From NCBI GenBank assembly GCA_002737725.1, contig NSIP01000003.1, positions 164,606 through 228,605 on the forward strand: DNA of 64,000 nt. The letters run 5' to 3'. The notes below the pieces were generated by a model. That model ran no database searches and was not told where the DNA came from. It saw nothing but the letters and a program-made list of their open reading frames with translations. A program made the position numbers and the translations under genes. Within the stretch, counting starts at the first letter, position 1. Every line of letters begins with the position of its first letter. Positions 17,549-26,820 of this stretch are shown piece after piece. Source of the stretch: Rhodospirillaceae bacterium (lineage in GTDB: Bacteria; Pseudomonadota; Alphaproteobacteria; Rhodospirillales; Rhodospirillaceae).

Positions 17549-18961
17549 CTATCGCCGCCGTCTTTCCATCAGTTCTTGAAGTGAGTTTTGAGCAGACACC
17601 TTAATGTCCTGCAGGCGATACCAAGTCGGCGTGCCTTTTTCCAGTAATCTTTCGGATTCCCGGCTATAGCGGACAACATCCCCGAACTCGCCCACCAGTA
17701 GCGCTCGCTCTGCGGCGGCATAAGCTGATAGGCCCGGCTGGTCGCTTTGCAGGTAGGACTTTGCCGCCAGGTCCCAGGCAAAAGGGTCCTCTGGGTCGTT
17801 CGCCAGCGCCTTTTGCAGGGCTGCTTGGGCTTCTTTGGCATAGGCGGGGTCGGCGGTTTCGACCATAGCGTGGCTCATAGCCACCAGGATGAGCGGGGAA
17901 TTGGGCAAAAGGGCGTTCGCCTCGCGGTAGGCCGTCACGGCCTCATCCAGTTTGCCGTTTTCGAACAGCATTTGGCCCTTGAGCTCCCAAAAATAGGGGT
18001 CTTTGGGAAACTCCTTCAGCAAATCGTCGACCACCGGCAGGGCATCTTTCATTTGTCCCCGACGGTAAAACGCGATGGATTGGGCATAACGCGCCTCGGG
18101 GCTTTTGTTGGCCTCGGGATATTTTTGAAACGTGGTCATCTGCGGCTTCAAAAACGAAAACAACTTGGCCGTCATACGCCGAAATTGCGCCTCGGCAACT
18201 GGATCATCAGGTTTATCTTTAAAGGGCGAATTCTCGACCGCAAAATTGACCGCGCTCATGCGCTCGCGGGTCAGCGGGTGAGTGCGAACATAAGGATCTT
18301 GACGATCACTGATCAGCAGTTCCTGGCCCGACAGACGATTAAAAAAACTATAGAGGCCTTTTGGCGATTGCTGAGTGTCTTGCAGGGCACGGATTGCATA
18401 TTGGTCAGCAGAGGATTCCTGGCCGCGGCTAAACGTAAACAACATCCGCTGTGCGCTGCCTTGGCCGCCGAGCATCACCGCCATCCCCAAATCTGGGTTG
18501 CCCGAGACCGCGCCAGCGGCAACGCCCAGCAGCGTGGCGAGTAAGGCCGTGGTACTTGCCGCAGCAATGCTATCGCCAAACGTCACCGCATGGCCTCCGA
18601 CAATATGGCCGGTTTCATGCGCCATGACGCCGATGACCTCGTTCGAATTCTTTGCCGCCAGGATCAATCCCGTGTGCATGAACATCGCGTTTCCGCGCGT
18701 CACGAAAGCGTTGATACTGTCATCATTGATGAGGCGTATAGTGACAGATTCCGGCACGATTCCACCCGCCACTAACCCAGGCCGCGCCCAATCGGCCAAA
18801 ATGGCCTCGATCTCGGCATCGCGAATAATGTTCAAGCCTTGCGCGACTAACAGCGTGGGGCTACCAAAGGTAAAAGCGACGGCGGCGCAGGCAAAGATCG
18901 CGCGCGGCAGGAACAGCTTGCGCAGCTTCTTGAACATTCGATTTCCGGTGCTCCGGTTCAT
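17549..18961 (-). CDS. bepA: M48 metalloprotease with TPR domain, BepA (YfgC)-like
   Basis: About 470 residues: basic N-terminus and hydrophobic signal (LFLPRAIFACAAVAFTFGSP), M48 peptidase domain with HETGH zinc motif (AHETGHIVGG) and the downstream ligand Glu in SRGQESSADQYA, a THPLTRERM block, and C-terminal TPR repeats (about 285-440: SIAFYRRGQMKDALPVVDDLL, GQMLFENGKLDEAVTAYREA and so on). BepA degrades or chaperones misassembled outer membrane proteins such as LptD. ATG 18961 or 18937 are both possible starts. The operon with a DsbA-like protein fits disulfide-dependent outer membrane assembly. Divergent from the lipoprotein gene. Confidence 0.9.
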   Translation of the reverse strand: MNRSTGNRMFKKLRKLFLPRAIFACAAVAFTFGSPTLLVAQGLNIIRDAEIEAILADWARPGLVAGGIVPESVTIRLINDDSINAFVTRGNAMFMHTGLILAAKNSNEVIGVMAHETGHIVGGHAVTFGDSIAAASTTALLATLLGVAAGAVSGNPDLGMAVMLGGQGSAQRMLFTFSRGQESSADQYAIRALQDTQQSPKGLYSFFNRLSGQELLISDRQDPYVRTHPLTRERMSAVNFAVENSPFKDKPDDPVAEAQFRRMTAKLFSFLKPQMTTFQKYPEANKSPEARYAQSIAFYRRGQMKDALPVVDDLLKEFPKDPYFWELKGQMLFENGKLDEAVTAYREANALLPNSPLILVAMSHAMVETADPAYAKEAQAALQKALANDPEDPFAWDLAAKSYLQSDQPGLSAYAAAERALLVGEFGDVVRYSRESERLLEKGTPTWYRLQDIKVSAQNSLQELMERRRR

Positions 18962-19076
18962 GTCTTTTTCGTTTCGCTCCAAAGCCATCGCCCCCAAAGG
19001 TATCGCATCCCGCCTGTGTGCCGATATAGGTCAAATATGGCGTTTTCCTGACCGTGCCATACATGTAAGTCTTATC

Positions 19077-20204
19077 ATGCTGGGGCTGATGCTTTCAGCC
19101 TGCGGTACGGCCGTTGCGCCCGATAGCGTTCCCGCCGGAAATCGCGGCTTTGCGGGCGTTGTGGTTTCGCAAGAACCACACGTCACATTTGTGGGCCGCG
19201 ATGTGATCCTCTCGGGCGGCAATGCCGCTGATGCGGCGGCGGCGATGGGTTTATCCCTGGCGGTCACGCTCCCCTCGCGCGCGGGATTAGGTGGCGGCGG
19301 TGTTTGCATTGTTCACGATACTTCCAGCGTGCGGAGTGAGGTTTTAGAATTCATTGATCCTGGGTCAGATCCAACGCCAATGCTGGCGCGCGGACTTGCG
19401 GCGTTGCAAGCCCGGTATGGCACACGGCCCTGGTCGAGGCTGGTGGCACCCGCCGAAGCTTTGGCGCGGTTTGGGTTTAGTGTCACGAAGACACTTGCGT
19501 ATGATCTGGCCATACACGGTGACGTTTTGATGGCAGATCAAACGGCGCTGGCTTCATTCATGGATCGTCGCCGTCAGATTGTCGTCGCGGGGTCCGAGAT
19601 CCAATTTCCGCGATTGGCCGAGACCTTGTCGCAGCTACGCACCAAAGGCTCGCTGGCGCTTTTATCTGCGGCACCGCAGTGGCGCGTCGTCAGGGCGACC
19701 AATGAGGCAGGCTACGTTCTCATGGGGCGGACGGTTGCGGGCGAAGCACAAGCGGGCAATTCATCTGCTGCCACGGGTTTTGTTGTCGGTGACAAAAATG
19801 GCTTAGCCGTGGCTTGTGTGCTGACGATGGGTTCGATGTTCGGCAATGGCCGCATGGCGCCTGAAGCCGGGTACTTTATACCAGCGCCTTCAATCGGGGC
19901 CGATCTTACGCCGCTGATTGTGAAAGACGCGCATTTTGATCAGGTGGTGTTGATGGCCGTAGCGTCGGGGGCTTCGGCAGCGGCGCTCACACGGGTCACG
20001 TTTGACGATTGGTTGAGCGAGGCCAAAAGCTACGACGATATGCGCTCCCAGGTGCAGCAAGCCTTGGCAAAGGGGCTTGATGGGGCTCTCACGGCGGCCC
20101 TTTGCCAGACGGGCCTTGGCGTGAGTGGCAAAGATTGCCGCAGCTTAAGTGACGTGCGTGGTTTTGGCTTAGGGCTCACTTTTGCACCTGGGGATAGTCA
20201 ATGA
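19077..20204 (+). CDS. gamma-glutamyltransferase-like lipoprotein, shortened
   Basis: 375 residues from ATG 19077, starting MLGLMLSACG with a lipobox Cys at residue 9. The hydrophobic part is very short, so the true start may be the in-frame ATG at 18960, which overlaps the protease ATG head to head (CATG). The large-subunit start of GGT is visible (SGGNAADAAAAMGLSLAVTLPSRAGLGGGG) and WSRLVAPAEALARFGFSV, but the middle is missing compared with about 570 residues in GGT. The segment where GGT has its catalytic Thr (TTHYSVVD) reads SAATGFVVGD, so autoprocessing and activity are doubtful. Its stop overlaps the aminotransferase ATG (ATGA). Confidence 0.72.
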   Translation: MLGLMLSACGTAVAPDSVPAGNRGFAGVVVSQEPHVTFVGRDVILSGGNAADAAAAMGLSLAVTLPSRAGLGGGGVCIVHDTSSVRSEVLEFIDPGSDPTPMLARGLAALQARYGTRPWSRLVAPAEALARFGFSVTKTLAYDLAIHGDVLMADQTALASFMDRRRQIVVAGSEIQFPRLAETLSQLRTKGSLALLSAAPQWRVVRATNEAGYVLMGRTVAGEAQAGNSSAATGFVVGDKNGLAVACVLTMGSMFGNGRMAPEAGYFIPAPSIGADLTPLIVKDAHFDQVVLMAVASGASAAALTRVTFDDWLSEAKSYDDMRSQVQQALAKGLDGALTAALCQTGLGVSGKDCRSLSDVRGFGLGLTFAPGDSQ

Positions 20205-21364
20205 CACTGAAATCTTCATCACGCGGCGCTGTGCCGCCTTTCATTGTGATGGATGTGATGCGCGATGCGGCGGCCTTAGAGGCGCAAGGCCGGTCCATCA
20301 TTCATGTCGAAGTGGGGCAGCCATCCACTGGTATGTCCAAAGCGGCTGCGCACAAAATTGCTGCGATGATCGGCCACGATAAACTCGGCTACACGGTCGC
20401 AGACGGCATCGTAGCCTTGCGCGAGCGCATCGCGCGCCATTATCACGAAACGTACGCAGTGGATGTGGACCCTGGGCGGATCTTTATTACCACGGGGTCG
20501 TCGGCTGCGTTTACGTTGTCATTTCTCTCAGCTTTTGATGCGGGCGATAGGGTTATCGTCGCATCTCCCGGCTATCCATCATACCGCCATATCCTCAGCG
20601 CTTTTGGCATCAAGGTGGAACTGGTGTCGGTCGATGCCGCGACGCGGTTCAACATCTCCGTCGATCATCTCAAAAGCATGGCCCAGAAGCCCGCAGGCGT
20701 GATTGTGGCCAGCCCGGCCAATCCCACGGGCTCGATGATTGAACCGGGCGTCTTCCGCGAGTTAGTCAATTATTGCCATGACAATCAGATTCGGCTGATC
20801 TCAGATGAAATTTATCACGGCATTACGTTTGGTATGGATGCGGTCACGGCGCGGGAATTATCGCTCTCGGCCATCGTCATCAACAGCTTCTCGAAGTACT
20901 TCAGTATGACGGGCTGGCGCATCGGCTGGATGATTGTACCTGACGATCTCTATCGCTCGATCGAGTGCCTGGCGCAGAACTTATTTATTTCACCGCCGAC
21001 ATTGGCCCAGCATGGGGCCTTAGCGGCGTTCGATTGCAAAGATGAGCTTGAAGCCAATGTGGCTGTCTATGCGCGCAATCGCGCCACGTTGCTGCGGCGT
21101 TTGCCCGAGATTGGTTTGCCGACATTTTCACCGCCCGACGGCGCGTTTTACTTTTACATTAATGTCGCGCACTTAGGCATGGGCTCACCCGAAGTCTGCC
21201 GTCGCATTTTAAACGAGGCCGGCGTGGCCGTGACGCCGGGGCTCGACTTCGACCCATTCCATGGCCGCGAATGGATGCGCATCTCAACCGCCGTTTCTGA
21301 AGCTGAAATGGCCCATGCGTGTGATCGCATTGGGGCGTGGATGAAAAAATTTACAGCGCCATAA
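20201..21364 (+). CDS. PLP-dependent class I/II aminotransferase
   Basis: 387 residues, fold type I aminotransferase of the AspC/MalY superfamily. Motifs: GQPSTGMSKAA near residue 39, YTVADGIVALRERIARHY, SPGYPSYRHIL, SPANPTGSMI with the conserved Asn-Pro-x-Gly, DEIYHGI with the PLP-ring Asp and Tyr, and SFSKYFSMTGWRIGW with Lys232 as the PLP Schiff-base residue; the C-terminal W-M-R-I-S block has the carboxylate-binding Arg. The substrate cannot be told from sequence. Coupled to the preceding lipoprotein gene by ATGA. A homologue is a regular neighbour of the M48 protease in alphaproteobacteria. Confidence 0.9.
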   Translation: MTLKSSSRGAVPPFIVMDVMRDAAALEAQGRSIIHVEVGQPSTGMSKAAAHKIAAMIGHDKLGYTVADGIVALRERIARHYHETYAVDVDPGRIFITTGSSAAFTLSFLSAFDAGDRVIVASPGYPSYRHILSAFGIKVELVSVDAATRFNISVDHLKSMAQKPAGVIVASPANPTGSMIEPGVFRELVNYCHDNQIRLISDEIYHGITFGMDAVTARELSLSAIVINSFSKYFSMTGWRIGWMIVPDDLYRSIECLAQNLFISPPTLAQHGALAAFDCKDELEANVAVYARNRATLLRRLPEIGLPTFSPPDGAFYFYINVAHLGMGSPEVCRRILNEAGVAVTPGLDFDPFHGREWMRISTAVSEAEMAHACDRIGAWMKKFTAP

Positions 21365-21410
21365 CGATCATCGCCGCGCGGAGGTTTTCCAAGCAGCGAT
21401 GATTTGGTAA

Positions 21411-24400
21411 TTACGCTTTGGGCTGAGCCCACCAGCCTTTTTTGGGTGGCCCTGTTGGTGATTCCTCTGCCGCCGGAGCTGGTGGCGGGGGAGGCGGTGG
21501 CGGGGCAGGTTGTGCCACGACTGGCGCAGGCGGGGGAGATTGTGGTTGAACGATGACTGGTGCGGGCTGCGCCATCACAGGGCGTAGCCCGGGCTTCAGC
21601 TCTGGCCGTGCATCGCTGATGGGTTCAGGGCGCGGTTCAGCGTCACCCGCATTTTCACTGCGGGTCCACGACAACGCCGTTTCTTTAATGGCGCTGAAGA
21701 AGCCGCGCTTGCGCCCAGGTGTTTGGTTTTCATCGCTGGGTGCTGGCGTGGGTGAGCTGTCAGCCAGCGCATCGCCGCCTGCAAACGACTCTGATCCATT
21801 GGAGCCTTGGTCTTGATTGGCTTGGTTGCCTTCGCCAGCCTGACCGGGCTCACTGCCATTACGGCGGCGGTGACGTCCGCCCCGACGGCCTCTGCGACGC
21901 CGACGCGCACCGCGATCTTGCTCGCTGCCTTCGCCCTGTGGGGGTTGCTCGCCAACGGGTCGTTCATGGGCCTCGACGGCTTCGCCATTGTGTTCGTTGC
22001 TCGGATCGACAACGCGAGTGCTGGATGTCGAGGCCTGGTCGAACGACGGCTCGTTGCCTGAGACGGGATCGCGCTGTTCATCGCGTTTGCCCCGCCGTTT
22101 GCGGTGACGCCCACGACCGCGACCACCGCGATCTCGACCGCCTTCAGAATCATCGCGACCTGATGGCGAAGATTCGACCGAGGACACTTTGCTGCTGGGT
22201 GTTTCTTCCTCTTCGGCCTCAACCTCTATTTCGTCTTCGGGCTCAGGCTCAGGTGCGGGCAGGGCCCGGGGAGCTTGCGCGGTTACGTCTTCTGCGATGG
22301 GGCGGGTGGACTTCACGCGGTCAATGCGCAAATTGGGTTGAATCAAGTTGGCATCGCCCAGCACAAAGATGCGCACGCCATAGCGCGCTTCCAAAATCGC
22401 CAAGCCTTCGCGCTTGTAGTTCAGCAAATACAACGCCACATCGGGGTGCACAGTGACGGTTAATTCGCTGGACCGACGCCGGATGCCTTCTTCCTCGATC
22501 ATACGCAGTGCATAGATCGATGATGATTCAATCGAACGGATCAGACCCGTGCCAGCGCAATGGCCGCAGGGTCGGAAGTTGGTCTCGATCAAGCTCGGGC
22601 GAAGTCTTTGTCTGGATAGTTCCAGCAAGCCAAAATGGCTGATGCGGCCCACTTGAATGCGGGCGCGGTCGAGTTTCAGCGCTTCCTTTAATCGGCGTTC
22701 AACCGCATTGTTGTTGCGGTTTTCCTCCATGTCGATGAAGTCGATGACCACAAGGCCTGCCAGATCGCGCAAGCGTAATTGCCGCGCGATTTCGTCGGCG
22801 GCTTCCAGGTTCGTCTTCAGTGCGGTTTCTTCAATGTGGCGTTCCCGCGTGGCGCGGCCCGAGTTCACATCGATGGCCACTAAAGCTTCGGTTTGTCCGA
22901 ACACGATGGAGCCGCCCGAGCGCAACTGAACCGATGGCGTGTTAATGGCTTCGAGCTGAGTCTCAACCTGATAGCGCTGGAACAGCGAAATGTTGGTCTC
23001 GGCGTACCGCTGCACTTTTTTCGAGTGGCTGGGCGTAAGCATCCGCATGAAGTCTTTGGCGGTTTTGTAGCCTTCCTCGCCTTCGACATAGACGTCTTCG
23101 ATGTCTTTGGAATAGACGTCGCGGATCGCCCGCTTAATCAAATTGCCCTCTTCATGAATTAGGGCCGGGGCGCGTGATTGCAGCGTGTTCTCGCGGATCT
23201 GATCCCAGGTCCGCATCAAATATTCATAGTCACGTTTAATTTCGGGCTTGCTACGCTCGGCCCCGGCCGTGCGTAATATCACCGCAGCGGTTTTGGGCGG
23301 CTGCAACTCGGCCATGATCGACTTCAGGCGGCGACGATCACCCGCGTTTGTAATCTTGCGCGACACGCCACCGCCCCGTGAGGAGTTGGGCATCAAGACG
23401 CAATAGCGACCAGCCAGCGACAAGTACGTGGTCAGCGCCGCGCCCTTATTGCCGCGCTCTTCCTTCACCACCTGCACCAGCATGATTTGGCGGCGCTTGA
23501 TGACTTCTTGAATTTTGTAATGACGCGAGGCCAAGAAACGGCGGCGACGGCGTGAGTCTTCGTCATCGGCTTCATCATCGCCATCGGCGTCATCGTTGGC
23601 TTCGGCACCGCCGACCACGTCGACCGGGCGTTCTTCCACAGGAGCTTCGATGATTTGCGAGGACCGTTCGCCAAAATCCTCGCCCGAGGTATCAGCGTTG
23701 GCGGACTGAGTCGCTGGGGTGTCACTGCCAGTTGCGGCAGTTTGTACGTCAGCTTCAAGGCTTGCGGCATCGGCTTCATTCGATGCGGCCAGTTCAATGT
23801 CGCCGTGCGGATCATTGTCGGTGACCGGCGCCGAGGCGCCTTTTTCTGGCTCAGGTGTTTCTTCAGGGATCGGCTCGGAGGAGACCGTCGGTGGCGCGAA
23901 ACTCAACGGAAGAGCGTCGACGGATGCTTCTTGCGCGGCTTGGTCGCGCGGCGCTTCGTCGTGGTGGCCCTCGTCGTGGTGGGGCGTGTCCTCTGACGGT
24001 TCGTCGGGGACATCGAATGAGCTGGGCTGCAGGTCTTCGCCCGGCTGCTCGGCTCGATATTGGCCGCCCTCATCTTGATCTGATGGTGACGGCTCGCCAC
24101 CATGATCACTGCCATGGCGATCGTCCTCTTCGTGGCGTTCGTGCCGCTGCACTTCGGCCAGCAGACGTTCGCGGTCGGCAACGGGGATTTGATAGTAGTC
24201 CGGGTGAATTTCGCTGAATGCTAAGAAGCCATGACGGCCGCCACCATAATCGACGAACGCTGCTTGCAGCGATGGCTCGACCCTGACAACTTTCGCGAGA
24301 TAGATATTACTTTTATTTTGCTTCTTCGTAGACGACTCGACGTCGAATTCCTCAAGCCGTATTCCGTCCAGCACCACCACCCGAGTTTCCTCTGGGTGCG

Positions 24401-24428
24401 TGGCATCGATTAGCATCCGTTTGACCAT
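21411..24428 (-). CDS. rne: ribonuclease E
   Basis: 1005 residues. Endoribonuclease for mRNA decay and rRNA/tRNA processing. It starts MVKRMLIDATHPEETRVVV, as alphaproteobacterial RNase E does. The S1 domain (from about 38) is interrupted by a long acidic, low-complexity insertion (about 95-295), a trait of this class, and resumes at RRFLASRHYKIQEVI. Catalytic core: VAIDVNSGRATRER and DFIDMEENRNN (metal Asp residues), then the zinc-link PCGHCAGTG. The C-terminal half is disordered: Glu-rich, then Arg/Gly-rich RNA-binding stretches (GGRDRGGRGRGRHRKRRGKR) and a Pro-rich end, a likely degradosome scaffold. RBS GGAGAA upstream of ATG 24428. Confidence 0.97.
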   Translation of the reverse strand: MVKRMLIDATHPEETRVVVLDGIRLEEFDVESSTKKQNKSNIYLAKVVRVEPSLQAAFVDYGGGRHGFLAFSEIHPDYYQIPVADRERLLAEVQRHERHEEDDRHGSDHGGEPSPSDQDEGGQYRAEQPGEDLQPSSFDVPDEPSEDTPHHDEGHHDEAPRDQAAQEASVDALPLSFAPPTVSSEPIPEETPEPEKGASAPVTDNDPHGDIELAASNEADAASLEADVQTAATGSDTPATQSANADTSGEDFGERSSQIIEAPVEERPVDVVGGAEANDDADGDDEADDEDSRRRRRFLASRHYKIQEVIKRRQIMLVQVVKEERGNKGAALTTYLSLAGRYCVLMPNSSRGGGVSRKITNAGDRRRLKSIMAELQPPKTAAVILRTAGAERSKPEIKRDYEYLMRTWDQIRENTLQSRAPALIHEEGNLIKRAIRDVYSKDIEDVYVEGEEGYKTAKDFMRMLTPSHSKKVQRYAETNISLFQRYQVETQLEAINTPSVQLRSGGSIVFGQTEALVAIDVNSGRATRERHIEETALKTNLEAADEIARQLRLRDLAGLVVIDFIDMEENRNNNAVERRLKEALKLDRARIQVGRISHFGLLELSRQRLRPSLIETNFRPCGHCAGTGLIRSIESSSIYALRMIEEEGIRRRSSELTVTVHPDVALYLLNYKREGLAILEARYGVRIFVLGDANLIQPNLRIDRVKSTRPIAEDVTAQAPRALPAPEPEPEDEIEVEAEEEETPSSKVSSVESSPSGRDDSEGGRDRGGRGRGRHRKRRGKRDEQRDPVSGNEPSFDQASTSSTRVVDPSNEHNGEAVEAHERPVGEQPPQGEGSEQDRGARRRRRGRRGGRHRRRNGSEPGQAGEGNQANQDQGSNGSESFAGGDALADSSPTPAPSDENQTPGRKRGFFSAIKETALSWTRSENAGDAEPRPEPISDARPELKPGLRPVMAQPAPVIVQPQSPPPAPVVAQPAPPPPPPPPAPAAEESPTGPPKKGWWAQPKA

Positions 24429-24820
24429 AGCGCATAATTCTCCGGCGGCCCCGCTGCGTAGCTACGAGTGATGGCGCGCGTGCGCCCGGGTCCGCATTGT
24501 TAGTGTGTTGAAAAGACGAAGGAGATATGGCGACGTCCGCGAAAGATCCGCGGGCGCAAAGTGCAGATGCGTCGGACAGCACATTCGTCGCCGGCGCAAA
24601 TGCGCCGCCGTGAACTGTCATGTGTTGGACGCAAGGTTGCACAGCGCCTATCCCCCTATGGGTTCTTGCTGCCCGGCTGCTGTTTTTCAAACCGCAAGCG
24701 TGGGCAAAAAGTATTGCGACCGGCTAGATTCTCGGGAAGGCGAAAATTCGTCTTTTATTTCAACGATCTCGCACTGCAAGACCGGGTTGCCTTTTTGGTC
24801 CCGAAAAGCCGGACATATCC

Positions 24821-24849
24821 AAAATAGTCGGATGTGGCCTAAGGTACAA
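24821..24849 (-). promoter_or_regulatory. candidate sigma-70 promoter for rne
   Basis: On the minus strand TTGTAC (complement of 24844-24849), a 17-base spacer, and TATTTT (complement of 24821-24826). Spacing is ideal, and four of six bases at each box agree with consensus. Transcription would start near 24814, about 385 bases before the rne ATG. Confidence 0.4.
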
Positions 24850-24949
24850 TTAATTATTACAGGCGAGGCTAAAGGCCCTTTTCCAGGCTCCTGATCTTGT
24901 TGACCGTCCCGAACGGCCTGTGGAAGAATGCGCTAACCCATTGAGATTC

Positions 24950-24978
24950 TTGAAACGACTCGGGAATTTCACTATAGT
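24950..24978 (+). promoter_or_regulatory. sigma-70 promoter for amiC
   Basis: TTGAAA (24950-24955), 17-base spacer, TATAGT (24973-24978). Both boxes are near consensus with ideal spacing. Expected start near 24985, about 58 bases before the amiC ATG. Confidence 0.6.
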
Positions 24979-25042
24979 ACCCTCAACGCGGCAATTGCGC
25001 GTAATTTTATTGCGCATGCGGCCATAGGGGTTTTACCGGGGA

Positions 25043-26332
25043 ATGTTGTCCTCCAAAAACAATAAAAACAGGAAGAGCACCAATTTAGTGCAGGTCCCGA
25101 TGGGTCGACGCTCGGTGCTGGGGGCATCGGCGATGCTGCTTCTGCCCAGCATGGCCAGCGCCATGCCCCAAGCTAGTACTATGCGTATTCACGACCACGG
25201 CACTTTTACGCGGCTGGTGGTTGAACTGTCTGAAAGTATTGAAGCCTCGGCCTTCGTCCTGCCTGAGCCCCGCCGTCTTGTGGTTGATCTGCCCGAACTT
25301 GCCTGGTCAGCCGATGTGAGTGTCTCGAAGACGGCGCTGGTCAGCGCGGTGCGTGCCGGCCTCTTTGAGCCAGGTCGTTCTCGATTGGTGATTGATCTGA
25401 TCCAAGCCACACAATTATCGCAGGCCTATGTTTTGCCGCCGACGGGGGCGACCCCCTGGCGGTTGATCCTTGATCTCACGCCCACCACCGATGATGCCTT
25501 CCAGGCGGCGGCCACCCTCAACCAAATCACGCGCATTATGCCCCAGGGCGGTACTGCAATGGCTGTTGCCAAGCCAGCGGCGGCCGTTGAGAAAACGACG
25601 ACTGCGGCCAGGCCAACGTCGTCGAAGTCCGGCCCGCGCAAAATCGTCGTGGCCATTGATCCGGGTCATGGCGGCATAGACCCTGGCGCGATTGGTGCTG
25701 GTGGTGCGTACGAGAAGACCATCACCCTCATGGCTGCGCAGCAGCTGAAGCAGAAATTAGAAGCGACAGGGCGCTATCGGGCCGTACTCACCCGCACGCG
25801 CGACACGTCATTAGTTTTGCGTCAGCGCATCGAGATCGCGCGTCATGCGCCTGCGGACATTTTTATTTCTCTGCATGCGGACTCAATCCGTGACCGCGAC
25901 ATTCGGGGCTTGTCTGTTTACACGCTGTCAGAAAAGGCGTCTGACGCCGAGGCCGAGGCGTTGGCCGAGCGCGAAAACAAAGCCGATCTGATCATCGGCA
26001 TGGATCTCACCAAAGAATCTCAAGAGGTTCGCAATATTCTGATCGACCTCGCGCAACGCGAAAGTATGAACTTGGCGGCGCGCTTGGCTACAAGCCTGAT
26101 CGATGAGCTCAAACGTGAAGTAACTCTGTTGCGCAATGCGCATCGCTTTGCTGGGTTCGCGGTGCTGAAGTCGCCTGATATCCCCTCGGTCCTGATCGAA
26201 ATGGGGTATTTGTCGAACCGCGTGGATCAAAGCTCGCTGTTAAAAGAGGGCTATCGCGGCAAATTAATGAGCGCCGTGGTAAGGGGGCTCGACCGATACT
26301 TCAAAGAGGCCCAGCTCGCGCAGAGATACTAA
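25043..26332 (+). CDS. amiC: N-acetylmuramoyl-L-alanine amidase (AmiC type, Tat-exported)
   Basis: 429 residues. Cleaves the amide between N-acetylmuramic acid and the stem peptide during cell separation. The N-terminus holds GRRSVLGASAMLLLPSMASA, a twin-Arg Tat-like signal; AmiA and AmiC of E. coli are known Tat substrates. Then an AMIN domain (about 45-150, RLVVELSESIEASAFVLPEPRRLVVDLPE), a Ser/Ala linker, and the zinc Amidase_3 domain (about 205-420) with VAIDPGHGGIDPGAIG, the metal Glu of GGAYEKTITL, ISLHADS and VLIEMGYLSN with the catalytic Glu. Start at 25043 or, equally plausible, the ATG at 25100 just before GRRSV. A promoter lies upstream. Confidence 0.95.
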   Translation: MLSSKNNKNRKSTNLVQVPMGRRSVLGASAMLLLPSMASAMPQASTMRIHDHGTFTRLVVELSESIEASAFVLPEPRRLVVDLPELAWSADVSVSKTALVSAVRAGLFEPGRSRLVIDLIQATQLSQAYVLPPTGATPWRLILDLTPTTDDAFQAAATLNQITRIMPQGGTAMAVAKPAAAVEKTTTAARPTSSKSGPRKIVVAIDPGHGGIDPGAIGAGGAYEKTITLMAAQQLKQKLEATGRYRAVLTRTRDTSLVLRQRIEIARHAPADIFISLHADSIRDRDIRGLSVYTLSEKASDAEAEALAERENKADLIIGMDLTKESQEVRNILIDLAQRESMNLAARLATSLIDELKREVTLLRNAHRFAGFAVLKSPDIPSVLIEMGYLSNRVDQSSLLKEGYRGKLMSAVVRGLDRYFKEAQLAQRY

Positions 26333-26460
26333 AGGTGTTTTGTTATCTTTAGTGTTGCATGGCGCTGAATCGGCTAGGAAGCGCATACCCGCGGTTATAA
26401 GATATCGGTTCGGATTTTCTCTGCTGGGCTTTGTCTTATCAATGGCGGCCACTGACGATC

Positions 26461-26820
26461 TCTATTCCTAATTGCCTGCCTTCGCCCGGGCAGACGCGAA
26501 ATGGTGTGTCCGCAGAGTTTTGCTGTCGCTTGCTGTCGTTGCGGTGATTTTTCTCGCCACCATTGGCATCGGCTTGCGCTACCTTGCCGATGAAATTCAA
26601 AACAGCGTTGCCATGGCGGGCGTTATTCGTAACGCCATTTTTGTCTCCAATGTCTTGGTCACTGTTGATCTGGTTGAAACATAATTAGAGGGGTTTTCCA
26701 GCGCTCAAGCCTCAACCGAGGGCACAGAGGAGTTCAAATCGCTCTGGGCAGAGTTACGGCGCGGTGCGGCTCGTGAATTCCGACGTATCAATGCGAATGG
26801 TGTGATTGTCGAGAGTAATC
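26461..26820 (+). pseudogene. relic of a membrane/PAS-domain signalling protein
   Basis: Two stretches with coding character but no common intact frame. The first (about 26472-26684) encodes a membrane helix (LLSLAVVAVIFLATIGIGL) followed by an amphipathic segment and a stop. The second (about 26703-26820) reads STEGTEEFKSLWAELRRGAAREFRRINANG, which is the end of a PAS domain of the type found in chemoreceptors (F-W-x-x-L-x-x-G ... F-x-R-x-x-x-x-G). The assignment to a chemotaxis-type receptor is an inference from that pattern. Confidence 0.5.

Larger units (their letters stand above)
24429..25042. other. 614-base divergent gap, rne leader and amiC promoter region
   Basis: No convincing gene. 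Candidate promoters for rne (24821-24849, minus strand) and amiC (24950-24978, plus strand) point away from each other. If right, rne has an untranslated leader of about 385 bases, in keeping with the long leaders through which RNase E controls its own mRNA. A 28-codon frame at 24527-24613 has AAGGAG only two bases before its ATG, too close for normal initiation. Confidence 0.4.

Noticed and set aside
18375..19076. Very long upstream extension of the GGT-like gene
   Set aside because: It runs antisense through the BepA-like protease; only the part after the lipobox leader (or from 18960) looks like the protein.
21719..22456. 245-codon open frame antisense to rne
   Set aside because: It mirrors the low-complexity Arg/Gly- and Glu-rich part of RNase E, which generates long open frames on the other strand.
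24527..24613. 28-codon leader peptide with AAGGAG before its ATG
   Set aside because: The ribosome site is only two bases from the ATG and the peptide has no recognisable feature.
26328..26353. Hairpin ACTAAAG...CTTTAGT at the amiC stop as a terminator
   Set aside because: Seven weak pairs with a 12-base loop and no T-run; not convincing.
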